A stretch of 64,000 nt of DNA from Xanthomonas sp. DAR 80977. Its GTDB lineage: Bacteria > Pseudomonadota > Gammaproteobacteria > Xanthomonadales > Xanthomonadaceae. Positions 42,962-50,498 of the stretch are shown here, one piece after another. Within the stretch, counting starts at the first letter, position 1. Every line of letters starts with the position of its first letter. A program made the position numbers and the translations under genes. The notes beneath the pieces were generated by a model. That model was not told where the DNA came from and did no database searches. It worked only from the letters and a program-made list of their open reading frames with translations. Location of the stretch: assembly GCF_041240605.1 (NCBI RefSeq), contig NZ_CP162487.1:62001-126000 (forward strand), written 5' to 3'.

Positions 42962-43972
42962 TCAGAAGTTGTTGTCGCCGTCCAGGATCCGGCCCAGGCC
43001 GCCGAGCACCGAGCCTTCGCCGCGGTTCTGCCCGCCGCCCTGCGGCGCGGCGGCGAACATGCGTCCGGCCAGGCGCGAGAACGGCAGCGACTGCAGCCAC
43101 ACCTTGCCCGGGCCGGTCAGCGTGGCCAGGAACATGCCTTCGCCGCCGAAGAACATGCTCTTGATGCCGCTGACCGCGCGCACGTCCATGTCCACGCTGG
43201 AGTGGAACGCGACCACGCAGCCGGTGTCCACGTCCAGGCGCTCGCCGGCGGCCAGCTCGCGCTCGACCACGCAGCCGCCGGCATGCACGAACACCCAGCC
43301 GTCGCCTTCCAGCTTCTGCATGATGAAGCCCTCGCCGCCGAACAGGCCGGTCATGATCTTGCGCTGGAAGTGGATGCCCAGCGAGACCCCGCGCGCGCCG
43401 GCCAGGAAGCTGTCCTTCTGGCAGATCAGGCGGCCGCCGTGCTGGTCCAGCTTCATCGCCAGCACCGTGCCGGGATACGGCGCGGCGAAGGCGACCTTGG
43501 CCTTGCCCTGGCCCTGGTGGGTGAACACGGTGGTGAACAGGCTCTCGCCGGTGACCAGGCGCTTGCCGGCGGAGAACAGCTTGCCCATCAGCCCGCCGCC
43601 CTGGCCGGAGCCGTCGCCGAACACGGTGTCCATCTGCACTACGGCGTCCTTGAACATCAGCGCGCCGGCCTCGGCGACCGCGCTCTCGCCCGGGTCCAGC
43701 TCGATCTCCACGAACTGCATTTCGTGGCCGACGATGCGGTAGTCGATGTCGTCGGCGCGGCCGCCGCCGGGCGGGGGCGGCAGGTCCGGCGGCAGGCCGG
43801 CGGCGCTCGCGCCGCGCAGTTCGTCGATCTGGTTGGCCGGCTTCCAGCCGCTCTGGCCCTGGCGCCAGGCCAGCGCGCTTGGGTTGTTGCGGGCGAAGGC
43901 GACGGCATCGGCGTCATCGAACGGGCCGGAGCGGGTCTGTTCGCTGCCGGTCAGGAAATACCACTGGGTCAT
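42962..43972 (-). CDS. AIM24 family protein with an N-terminal GYF-type domain
   Basis: A 336-residue protein. Residues 1-50 (WYFLTGSEQTRSGPFDDADAVAFARNNP, GQSGWKPA) match a GYF_2-like domain. A Pro/Gly linker follows. From about 75 the AIM24/TIGR00266 beta-helix region is clear (MQFVEIELDPGESAVAEAGALMF, DGWVFVHAGGCVVERELAAGE, DVRAVSGIKSMFFGGEGMFLATLTGPGKVWLQSLPFSRLAGRM). Function in bacteria is unknown. The C terminus is Gly/Gln-rich. Confidence 0.87.
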   Translation of the reverse strand: MTQWYFLTGSEQTRSGPFDDADAVAFARNNPSALAWRQGQSGWKPANQIDELRGASAAGLPPDLPPPPGGGRADDIDYRIVGHEMQFVEIELDPGESAVAEAGALMFKDAVVQMDTVFGDGSGQGGGLMGKLFSAGKRLVTGESLFTTVFTHQGQGKAKVAFAAPYPGTVLAMKLDQHGGRLICQKDSFLAGARGVSLGIHFQRKIMTGLFGGEGFIMQKLEGDGWVFVHAGGCVVERELAAGERLDVDTGCVVAFHSSVDMDVRAVSGIKSMFFGGEGMFLATLTGPGKVWLQSLPFSRLAGRMFAAAPQGGGQNRGEGSVLGGLGRILDGDNNF

Positions 43973-44074
43973 GGCTGCAGGTCCTTGGCGGAAATCTGCG
44001 GCGAGTCTAGCCCGCCGCCGCGGTCGCTTCGCATCTGCCCAAAGGCATGGGGCCGGTTGTTCGCCGGATGTTTC

Positions 44075-44220
44075 CTGCAGGAGCGGCTTCGGTGGCGACG
44101 AACCGGGGTGGCGTGCCTGGAGCGAAACCCGTCGCGGCTGAAGCCGCTCCTACAACAGCGTGCGTACCGCTTGCGCCGATCCAGGCGCGCGCTTCTGTAG
44201 GAGCGGCTTCAGCCGCGACC
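44075..44220. repeat. REP cluster of three GGAGCGGCTTCAGCCGCGAC-type hairpins
   Basis: One diverged copy forward at 44075-44100, one inverted at 44130-44155 and one forward with GTAG head at 44196-44219. The first two form an inverted pair (BIME). They lie between the AIM24 start and the end of the acid phosphatase gene. Confidence 0.75.
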
Positions 44221-44250
44221 GAACACCAGGCACGCGCGCGACCGCATCGC

Positions 44251-45105
44251 CTACAGCGCGCTCGCCGGCCGCACCTGCAGCGTCCTGGCTTCCGCGGCGC
44301 AGTCCTTGGCCGGTGTCAGGCCCTGCGCGCGCGCCGCGGCGATCTCCTTGCGCGCGCCCTGCAGGTCGGCACGGAACTGCGGGTTGTCCTGCAGCCTGGC
44401 GACCGTCGCCGCGCCGACGATGCGGCTGGCCAGCACGTCGCTCTGCCAGTGCACGTTGCAGACGATGCGGCTCTCGCCGTAGCTGCGGCCGCGCGCCATC
44501 AGCGCATCGGTGCGCGCCGGGTCGGCCTCGCTGAGCACCTGCGCCCAGGCCCAGCCGATGGAGGTGTGGCCGGACGGATAGGAACCGTTCGGGCGCAGCT
44601 CGGCCTCGTCGGCGGGCGTGCAGCTGGCCAGGCCGTTGTCCATGAACGGGCGCGGCACGTGGTAGTAGGCCTTGGCCTTCTCCGCGGCATCGCCGGCGTC
44701 CTCGGCCACGCGCTGCAGCAGCGTGTACAGGTGCGGGGTGCGCTCGGCGCTGACCTGGATGCCGAGCGGGCAGCTGAAATGGTTGGCGGCGCCGGGGAAG
44801 TGCAGTTCGGCGTCCTCGGCGGCCAGCGCGAAGCGCGGGCTGCCGCGCATCGCCAGCGCTTCCTTGTTCACCGCCTCGTCCAGCGCGCGCCCGGACGAAC
44901 CCTTGGCCGGCGGCGGCGGCACCAGCAACAGGCTGTCGGGCAGTTGCGACGGGGTCAGGTAGCCAGTGGCCTTGGCCGCGGCCATCGGCGTGGCCGCCGG
45001 CGCGGCAGGCGGCTTGGCCTGCAGCAGGGACGGCGCGGCGATCGCGGCGGCCACGGCCAGGCCGAGGCCGGCGAGCAGGGGGAAACGGGGGGGGCGACGA
45101 ACCAT
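44251..45105 (-). CDS. Class A nonspecific acid phosphatase, exported
   Basis: A 284-residue protein with signal peptide. The class A (PhoN, PAP2-type) signature is complete: K-x6-RP in KAYYHVPRPF, PSGH in SYPSGHTSIGW, and SR-x5-H-x3-D in ESRIVCNVHWQSD. It removes phosphate from varied organic esters in the periplasm. The open frame continues far upstream to 48501, but the signal peptide fixes the start at 45105. A tandem paralogue follows upstream at 45330. Confidence 0.9.
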   Translation of the reverse strand: MVRRPPRFPLLAGLGLAVAAAIAAPSLLQAKPPAAPAATPMAAAKATGYLTPSQLPDSLLLVPPPPAKGSSGRALDEAVNKEALAMRGSPRFALAAEDAELHFPGAANHFSCPLGIQVSAERTPHLYTLLQRVAEDAGDAAEKAKAYYHVPRPFMDNGLASCTPADEAELRPNGSYPSGHTSIGWAWAQVLSEADPARTDALMARGRSYGESRIVCNVHWQSDVLASRIVGAATVARLQDNPQFRADLQGARKEIAAARAQGLTPAKDCAAEARTLQVRPASAL

Positions 45106-45329
45106 GGCGGGGATCCACTGCGGGGGAGACCGGCCATCTGAAGGCACAAATGTGACAGGGCGAGGCGCCATCGCGATCGCCGTACAGCTGGCGTCAGGCA
45201 ATGCGGGTGCGGGGTGCGGGGTGCGGGGTGCGGCAGGGCAGTGCGCTGGCGGGCGAGGCCGGTGCGGATGCGGCAACGCGGTCCGTGTCTCGTTGCCGGT
45301 GACCCGTGGCTGGCGCCACCGGCCGTCTG

Positions 45330-46184
45330 CTACAGCGCGCCGGGCGGCCGCACCTGCAGCGTCTGCGCCTGCGCCGCGCAGTCCTGTTCCGGCGCCGCGC
45401 CCTGCGCCTGCGCGCGCGCGATCTCGCCGCGCGCCGCGTCCAGGTCGGCGCGGAACGCCGGGTCGGCATGCAGTCGCGCCACCGTCGCCGCGCCCATGAA
45501 ACGGCCGGCCAGCACGTCGCTCTGCCAGTGCACGTTGCACACCAGCCGGCTCTCGCCGTAGTTGCGGCCGCGGACGATCAGGGCGTCGGCGCGCTCGGGT
45601 GCGATCTCGCCCAGGATCAGCGCCCAGGCCCAGCCGATGGCGCTGTGCCCGGAGGGATAGGAGCCGCTGTGGCGCAGCCCGTCCTCGTCCTCCGGGGTGC
45701 AGACGGGTTGCCGGTTGAGCATGAACGGTCGCGGCCGCCGGTACTGGTTCTTGGCCGCCTTGGTCGCGGCGCTGGCGTCGATGCGGCTGCGTTCCAGCAG
45801 GGCGTACAGGTGCGGGGTGCGCTGCGCATCGATGGCCACGCCCAGCGCGCAGGCGAACTGGCCGGCGCCGGCAGGGAAGTCCAGGTCGGCGTCGTGCGCC
45901 GCCTGTTGCCAGCGCGCGCTGCCGCGCAGCGCCAGCGCCTCGCGGTTGACCGCCTGGTCCAGCGCCAGCCCGGGCGAACCCTCGGCCGGCGGCGGCGGCA
46001 GCAGCTGCAGGCTGGCCGGGACCGCGGCGGGGGCGAGGTAGCCGACCGCCTTGCCCGGCTCGGCCGCGGCCATTGCCGGTGCCTGCGCCGGCGCGCGCGT
46101 GGCCGGCGTGCTGCACGCGGAGAGCGCGACCGCCAGCAAGGCAATGGCAGCAGAACGGAGACGGAAGGCGGGGAATGCGGACAT
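45330..46184 (-). CDS. Class A acid phosphatase lipoprotein (tandem paralogue)
   Basis: A 284-residue protein with the same domain and nearly the same length as the neighbouring phosphatase. K-x6-RP (KNQYRRPRPF), PSGH (SYPSGHSAIGW) and ESRLVCNVHWQSD are present. The leader ends in VALSACST, a lipobox with Cys24, so this copy is membrane anchored while the other is soluble. 224 bp separate the two genes. The C-terminal QTLQVRPPGAL is shared with the partner, supporting a recent duplication. Confidence 0.9.
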   Translation of the reverse strand: MSAFPAFRLRSAAIALLAVALSACSTPATRAPAQAPAMAAAEPGKAVGYLAPAAVPASLQLLPPPPAEGSPGLALDQAVNREALALRGSARWQQAAHDADLDFPAGAGQFACALGVAIDAQRTPHLYALLERSRIDASAATKAAKNQYRRPRPFMLNRQPVCTPEDEDGLRHSGSYPSGHSAIGWAWALILGEIAPERADALIVRGRNYGESRLVCNVHWQSDVLAGRFMGAATVARLHADPAFRADLDAARGEIARAQAQGAAPEQDCAAQAQTLQVRPPGAL

Positions 46185-46317
46185 GCGGCCTCGGGCGGTG
46201 CAACGGCGGATCGGCCAGTGTACGGCGCGCGCTGCAGGGCGGCAGGCTGCGCGGCGGCAGGTGGGGCGCAGGAGGCTCCGGGGCTGCCTGTCTTCTTTGA
46301 TTCCTGGGTGACGACAC

Positions 46318-46386
46318 TGTGGGAGCGACTTCAGTCGCGACAGGCTCTATCGGTAACGCCCGTCGCGACTGAAGTCGCTCCTGCAA
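46318..46386. repeat. REP pair (GGAGCGACTTCAGTCGCGAC type)
   Basis: A forward copy at 46318-46341 and an inverted copy at 46361-46385 separated by about 19 bp form a BIME-like unit. It lies between the acid phosphatase start and the end of the rhomboid gene. Confidence 0.75.
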
Positions 46387-46478
46387 CAGCTCGAACGCCT
46401 GAATTGAAATGCGCTGACCGGGGTGGGCAGGCAGCGGCCTGCTGTGCCGCGAAGGCAACCCAGCCGGCGGCGGATGCC

Positions 46479-47264
46479 TCAGCCCTCGTCGCGTTCCGGC
46501 CGCGGCGGGAAGCGCAGCACCACGCCGCGCGGCGCCGGCGGCGGTTGCCACAGCACCGGCACCTGTGCCGGCGGCGGCGGTTCCAGTTCCTGGTCCAGCG
46601 GCGCCAGCGTCTCCTCGTCCTCGTCTTCCCAGCTGTAGCGCTTGCGCGGCGGCAGCGGGTCGCGGTGGCGCAGCAGCAGCGCCGCCACGGCGCCGCCCAG
46701 CGCGCCGCCCAGGTGCGACTGCCAGGACACGCCGGCCTCGTGCGGCAGCACCGTCACCAGCATGCCGCCGTAGAACAGGAACGCGATCATGCTGGCGGCG
46801 ATCGCGGCGCGGTCGCGGCGCAGCAGGCCGAGCACGAACACCAGGAACAGCAGGCCGTGGGTCACCCCGCTGGCGCCCAGATGGTGGCTGCCGGGGTCGC
46901 CGAGCAGCCAGGCGCCCAGGCCCGAACCCAGCCACAGCAACGGCAGCGCGGCCAGGGTGGCGCGCGGGTATACGCTGCCGGCCAGCGTGCCCAGGATCAG
47001 CAGCGCGCCGGCGTTGGCGGCCAGGTGCTCCAGCGAACCGTGCAGCAGCGGCGCGGTCAGCACGCCGAGCAGGCCGGCGGCCTGCTGCGGCCCCACCGAC
47101 CACGGCCGCCAGTCGAACAGGCCCTGGTTGGCGAACACCGCCACCAGCACCGCGACCAGGGCCAGGCTGGCGTTGAAGGCGCGCAGCAGCCGCGCCCGGT
47201 CGAAGCGGTCCTGCGCCTGCGCAGGGTCGTCGGGCGGGGGCGAGGGGAGCGAAGAGGTGTCCAT
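46479..47264 (-). CDS. Rhomboid family intramembrane serine protease
   Basis: A 261-residue protein starting at 47264. Six hydrophobic helices fill about 30-200. The catalytic serine is S132 in HHLGASGVTHG and the histidine is H184 in SWQSHLGGALGG; the supporting H75, H80 and N84 appear in HGSLEHLAANAG. The C terminus is a cytoplasmic acidic and Pro-rich tail. The substrate is unknown. Confidence 0.88.
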   Translation of the reverse strand: MDTSSLPSPPPDDPAQAQDRFDRARLLRAFNASLALVAVLVAVFANQGLFDWRPWSVGPQQAAGLLGVLTAPLLHGSLEHLAANAGALLILGTLAGSVYPRATLAALPLLWLGSGLGAWLLGDPGSHHLGASGVTHGLLFLVFVLGLLRRDRAAIAASMIAFLFYGGMLVTVLPHEAGVSWQSHLGGALGGAVAALLLRHRDPLPPRKRYSWEDEDEETLAPLDQELEPPPPAQVPVLWQPPPAPRGVVLRFPPRPERDEG

Positions 47265-47372
47265 GGTCCCTGGATGGCGGCGCCTGTCGTCCAAGGCAAG
47301 GCGCCGCCGATGGGAGGGACTGGCCACGGCCGCGGGACAATCCGCGGCCGTGATCGTGCCGGTCTCCGGGCC

Positions 47373-48326
47373 TCAGTGCGCCGGCTTGGCCGGGCGCAGC
47401 AGGCTCAGCACCACCGTCGCGCCGATCACCAGCGCCACCGCCAGCAGCGACACCAGCACCGGGATCTTGTACAGGTCGATGATCAGCATCTTGGTGCCGA
47501 TGAACACCAGCACGATCGCCAGCCCGTACGGCAGCAGGTGGAAGCGGTCGGCCATGCCCGCCAGCAGGAAGAACATCGCGCGCAGGCCCAGCACCGCGAA
47601 CACGTTGGAGGTCAGCACCAGGAACGGGTCGGTGGTGATCGCGAAGATCGCCGGGATGCTGTCCACCGCGAAGATCACGTCGGTGATGGCGATCAGCATC
47701 AGCACCGCGAACAGCGGGGTGAACCAGCGCTTGCCTTCCTGGGTCACGCTCAGCGCGTTGCCGTGGTACTGCGGGGTCAGGCGCAGGTGCTTGCGCATGA
47801 AGCGCAGCACCGGGTTGGCCTCCAGGTCCGGCTCCTTGCCCGCCGAGAACCACATCTTCACGCCGGTCAGCAGCAGGAACGCGCCGAACACATACAGCAG
47901 CCAGTGGAACTTGGTCAGCAGCACCGAGCCGGCGAAGATCATGATCGCGCGCAGCACGATCGCGCCGAGCACGCCGATCACCAGCACGCGCTGGCGCTGC
48001 TCCTCCGGCACCGCGAAGTAGCTCATGATCATCAGGAACACGAAGATGTTGTCGACCGCCAGCGACTTCTCCACCAGGTAGCCGGTCAGGAACTCCAGCC
48101 CGTACTGATTGCCGGTGGCCACGTCGATGGTCTCGCGCAGGTACCACCACAGCCCGGCGTTGAACGCCAGCGCCAGGGCGATCCAGCCCAGGCTCCACCA
48201 CAGCGCTTCCTTGAAGGTGACCTTGTGCGGGCCGCCGTGGCGCATCAGCACCAGATCCGCCAGCAGCGCCGCGATCACCACGATCGCGAAACCGCTCCAC
48301 AACCACACGTTGCCTATCGTTTGCAT
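47373..48326 (-). CDS. TerC/Alx family membrane protein, probable Mn2+ exporter
   Basis: A 317-residue protein with about nine helices and the TerC acidic motifs (FNAGLWWYLRETIDVATGN, EKSLAVDNIFVFLMI, ITDVIFAVDSIPAIFAIT). Alx-type members export manganese. A yybP-ykoY riboswitch in its leader supports the manganese role. The ribosome binding site lies in a GGGAATTCCC palindrome just before the start, which could be masked when the switch is off. Confidence 0.9.
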   Translation of the reverse strand: MQTIGNVWLWSGFAIVVIAALLADLVLMRHGGPHKVTFKEALWWSLGWIALALAFNAGLWWYLRETIDVATGNQYGLEFLTGYLVEKSLAVDNIFVFLMIMSYFAVPEEQRQRVLVIGVLGAIVLRAIMIFAGSVLLTKFHWLLYVFGAFLLLTGVKMWFSAGKEPDLEANPVLRFMRKHLRLTPQYHGNALSVTQEGKRWFTPLFAVLMLIAITDVIFAVDSIPAIFAITTDPFLVLTSNVFAVLGLRAMFFLLAGMADRFHLLPYGLAIVLVFIGTKMLIIDLYKIPVLVSLLAVALVIGATVVLSLLRPAKPAH

Positions 48327-48404
48327 GGGGAATTCCCGTCAGTGAAGGTTGAACCTCGGGCCGTTGCGGCGAGGCGTCCTGGACGGAAACGATGGGGTCG
48401 TTCC

Positions 48405-48522
48405 GGGGAATGCCTTCGCCACTGCGGCGAAGGTCTCGCTCGCAGCCGGTGGTCTGGCTGCCGTTGCACCGGAGCCCGCGGGCTCGAATTGACGGCGACA
48501 ACGTTGGGAGCTACTCCCCTTC
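48405..48522 (-). promoter_or_regulatory. yybP-ykoY (manganese) riboswitch upstream of the TerC gene
   Basis: On the minus strand the leader begins AAGGGGAGTAGC and later carries GCGAGACCTTCGCC followed by GGCGAAGGC and TTCCCC. These are the conserved parts of the yybP-ykoY class: the GGGGAGUAG start, the GAGACC internal loop and the closing stem (GGGGA with TCCCC). It ends about 78 nt before the TerC start. Rising Mn2+ would turn the gene on. Confidence 0.8.
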
Positions 48523-48581
48523 TGCGCCCATTCTTGCGGCTGGCGGCGGTGGCGTCAATCGGGGCGGATACAATGGCGTTC

Positions 48582-49763
48582 ATGAATACCCCCCTGCCCG
48601 TAGTCCGCCTCAAGAACGCCTGGCGCTCCAGCCACCCGTGGATCTTCCAGAAACTGGTCGAAAAGCCCGCCGCCAAGCCCAAGCCGGGCAGCCTCGTCGA
48701 CGTGGTCGGCGTGGACGGGGAGTGGATCGGCCGCGGTTTCTACAATGGCCATTCGCGCATCGCCGTGCGCATCCTCGAGATCGATCCCGAGGTCGCGGTC
48801 GACGAAGCCTGGTTCGCGCGCAAGATCGCCGAGGCGGTGTCGTTGCGCCGTGACGTGCTGAAGCTGGACGCGGTGTCCAATGCCTGGCGCGTGGTGCATG
48901 CCGAGGGCGACGGCCTGTCCGGGCTGGTGGTGGACCGCTACGGCGACCTGCTGGTGGTGGAGTTCTTCAGCGCCGGCATGTTCCGCTACCGCGAGTGGAT
49001 CTATGCCGCGCTGCGTACGCAGTTCCCCGGCGCGCGCTTCTACAGCTTCGCCGAGGAGCATGTGCAGAAGCAGGAGAGCTTCGACTACCGGCCGGTGTCC
49101 AGCAGCGGCGAGCGCCCGGAGCCGGCGATCATCAGCGAATACGGCGTGCGTTTCCGCGCCGACCCGGCCGGCGCGCACAAGACCGGCTTCTTCGCCGACC
49201 AGCGCGAGAACCGGCAGTGGCTGAGCCAGCAGGTGGCCGGCAAGCGCGTGCTCGACCTGTGCTGCAACACCGGCGGTTTCGCCGTCTACGCCAAGGTGCG
49301 CGGCGCCGACGAGGTGGTCGGCGTGGACATCGACGAGGACGTGATCGAGATCGCCAAGGGCAACGCCAAGCTCAACGACGTGCGGCTCAAGCTGGTGCAG
49401 GCCGACATCTTCCCGTACCTGCGCGATGCCGCCGCGCGCGGCGACCGCTACGACGTGGTGATCCTGGATCCGGCCAAGATGACCCGCGACCGCGACCAGG
49501 TGATCCCGGCGCTGAAGAAGTACCTGGACATGAACAAGCTGGCGCTGGGCGTGGTCGCGCCGGGCGGCCTGTTCGCCACGTTCTCCTGCACCGGCCTGGT
49601 CGCCGAACACGAGTTCCTGGACATGCTGCGCCGCGCCGCGTACTTCTCCGGCCGCACGATCCAGATCCTGAAGGTGGCCGGCGCCGGCGCCGACCATCCG
49701 TTCATGGCGCACGTGCAGGAATCGCGCTATCTGAAAGCGGTGTTCTGCCGCGTGCTGAACTGA
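48582..49763 (+). CDS. rlmI: 23S rRNA m5C1962 methyltransferase (RlmI family)
   Basis: A 393-residue protein (ATG 48582; another ATG 9 bp earlier). An N-terminal PUA domain (VRLKNAWRSSHPWIFQKLV, GFYNGHSRIAVRIL) precedes an EEHD-like region and a Rossmann methyltransferase domain: FADQRENRQWL, VLDLCCNTGGFAVYA (SAM site), VGVDIDEDVIEIA, DVVILDPAKMTRDRDQV and FATFSCTGLVAEHEF with the catalytic Cys. TACAAT at 48569-48574 resembles a -10 box only 7 bp before this ATG, so the mRNA may be leaderless. It is divergent from the TerC riboswitch. Confidence 0.9.
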   Translation: MNTPLPVVRLKNAWRSSHPWIFQKLVEKPAAKPKPGSLVDVVGVDGEWIGRGFYNGHSRIAVRILEIDPEVAVDEAWFARKIAEAVSLRRDVLKLDAVSNAWRVVHAEGDGLSGLVVDRYGDLLVVEFFSAGMFRYREWIYAALRTQFPGARFYSFAEEHVQKQESFDYRPVSSSGERPEPAIISEYGVRFRADPAGAHKTGFFADQRENRQWLSQQVAGKRVLDLCCNTGGFAVYAKVRGADEVVGVDIDEDVIEIAKGNAKLNDVRLKLVQADIFPYLRDAAARGDRYDVVILDPAKMTRDRDQVIPALKKYLDMNKLALGVVAPGGLFATFSCTGLVAEHEFLDMLRRAAYFSGRTIQILKVAGAGADHPFMAHVQESRYLKAVFCRVLN

Positions 49764-50498
49764 GCCGCCGCTGCGCGTTGGCGCCCGCCGCGCGCAGCGA
49801 GATCGCGTCACCACGCCCACGCCCAGCGGTCCGCCGACGCACCGCTGGCGCTGGCGCCGACCGGCGTCTGCACTGTGTGTGCGCCGAGTCGGCCATGCAT
49901 TCACGCCCTGCGGGCACCGCAATGCGTCGCACGCATCACGCGATCGCCGCATCGGCGACGCGTTGCACCTACTCGCCTGCGCCACGCGGCGGCGTACGCG
50001 GCGACAGCCGCGGCCGCGCTCGCCGGCCGCGTGGATTGCGCAGCGCCTGGTGCTGATAACGCTTACATCGTGGTCTGCATCCCAGCCGATGTACGCATAA
50101 CGTAGCTTTGTTGCGCCGCACGGTGACAAACATCGGCACGCGGGATTAGGTTTGCGCCGTCGGGTGATAGCGCTATCACTCTCGGCCATGCGCCGGGATC
50201 CATGGCCGTCGCCTCACCCGCGCCGCAGCGGCAGCGCCGCACGGGTTCGATTCGGGTTTCAGTACCGGCATTTGTGTAGCGGGCGGCTTGGCCAGCGTCC
50301 GGGTTGGAACGGGCAGCGATGGCGCCCGGCGCCCTTCGGGGGAAGGCGCGATCCATCCATCGATCGAGACGTAGGGGATCACATGCAGGCATGCAGCGAT
50401 GCGCGCCACGTACCAGGGACCGCTTCGGCGCGGGCATCCGCCGCGCCGTACGCCGCAGACGGCGTTGTCCGTCCGGCTCCAGCACCGAGGACATTCTG
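49764..50498. other. 735-bp regulatory interval before the glycan receptor operon
   Basis: No coding gene seen. The left part is non-coding GC-rich sequence after rlmI. The middle (50060-50180) carries AT-richer promoter sequence with TGATAACGCTTACA at 50056-50069 and the perfect palindrome at 50164. The last ~300 bp form a long untranslated leader to the receptor start. Confidence 0.5.
50152..50179 (+). promoter_or_regulatory. Promoter with a perfect LacI-type operator
   Basis: GTGATAGCGCTATCAC (50164-50179) is a perfect 16-bp palindrome with central CG, the form bound by LacI-family repressors. TTGCGC (50152-50157), 16 bp, TATCAC (50174-50179) could be the promoter it covers. It lies 320 bp before the receptor gene. 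Confidence 0.6.

Noticed and set aside
44075..44220. CRISPR-like spaced repeats
   Set aside because: Only three copies in alternating orientation with unequal spacing; they are REP hairpins.
44251..48501. A 1416-codon frame that contains the acid phosphatase
   Set aside because: Only the last 284 codons are the phosphatase. The rest crosses the second phosphatase, rhomboid and TerC genes in another frame; a signal peptide marks the true start at 45105.
45306..48572. Upstream extension of the rlmI frame to 1485 codons
   Set aside because: It is antisense to the phosphatase, rhomboid and TerC genes. The PUA domain starts at the ATG used.
50063..50494. Minus-strand ORF in the receptor upstream region
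   Set aside because: Low-complexity translation, no start signal, and it covers the operator and leader region.
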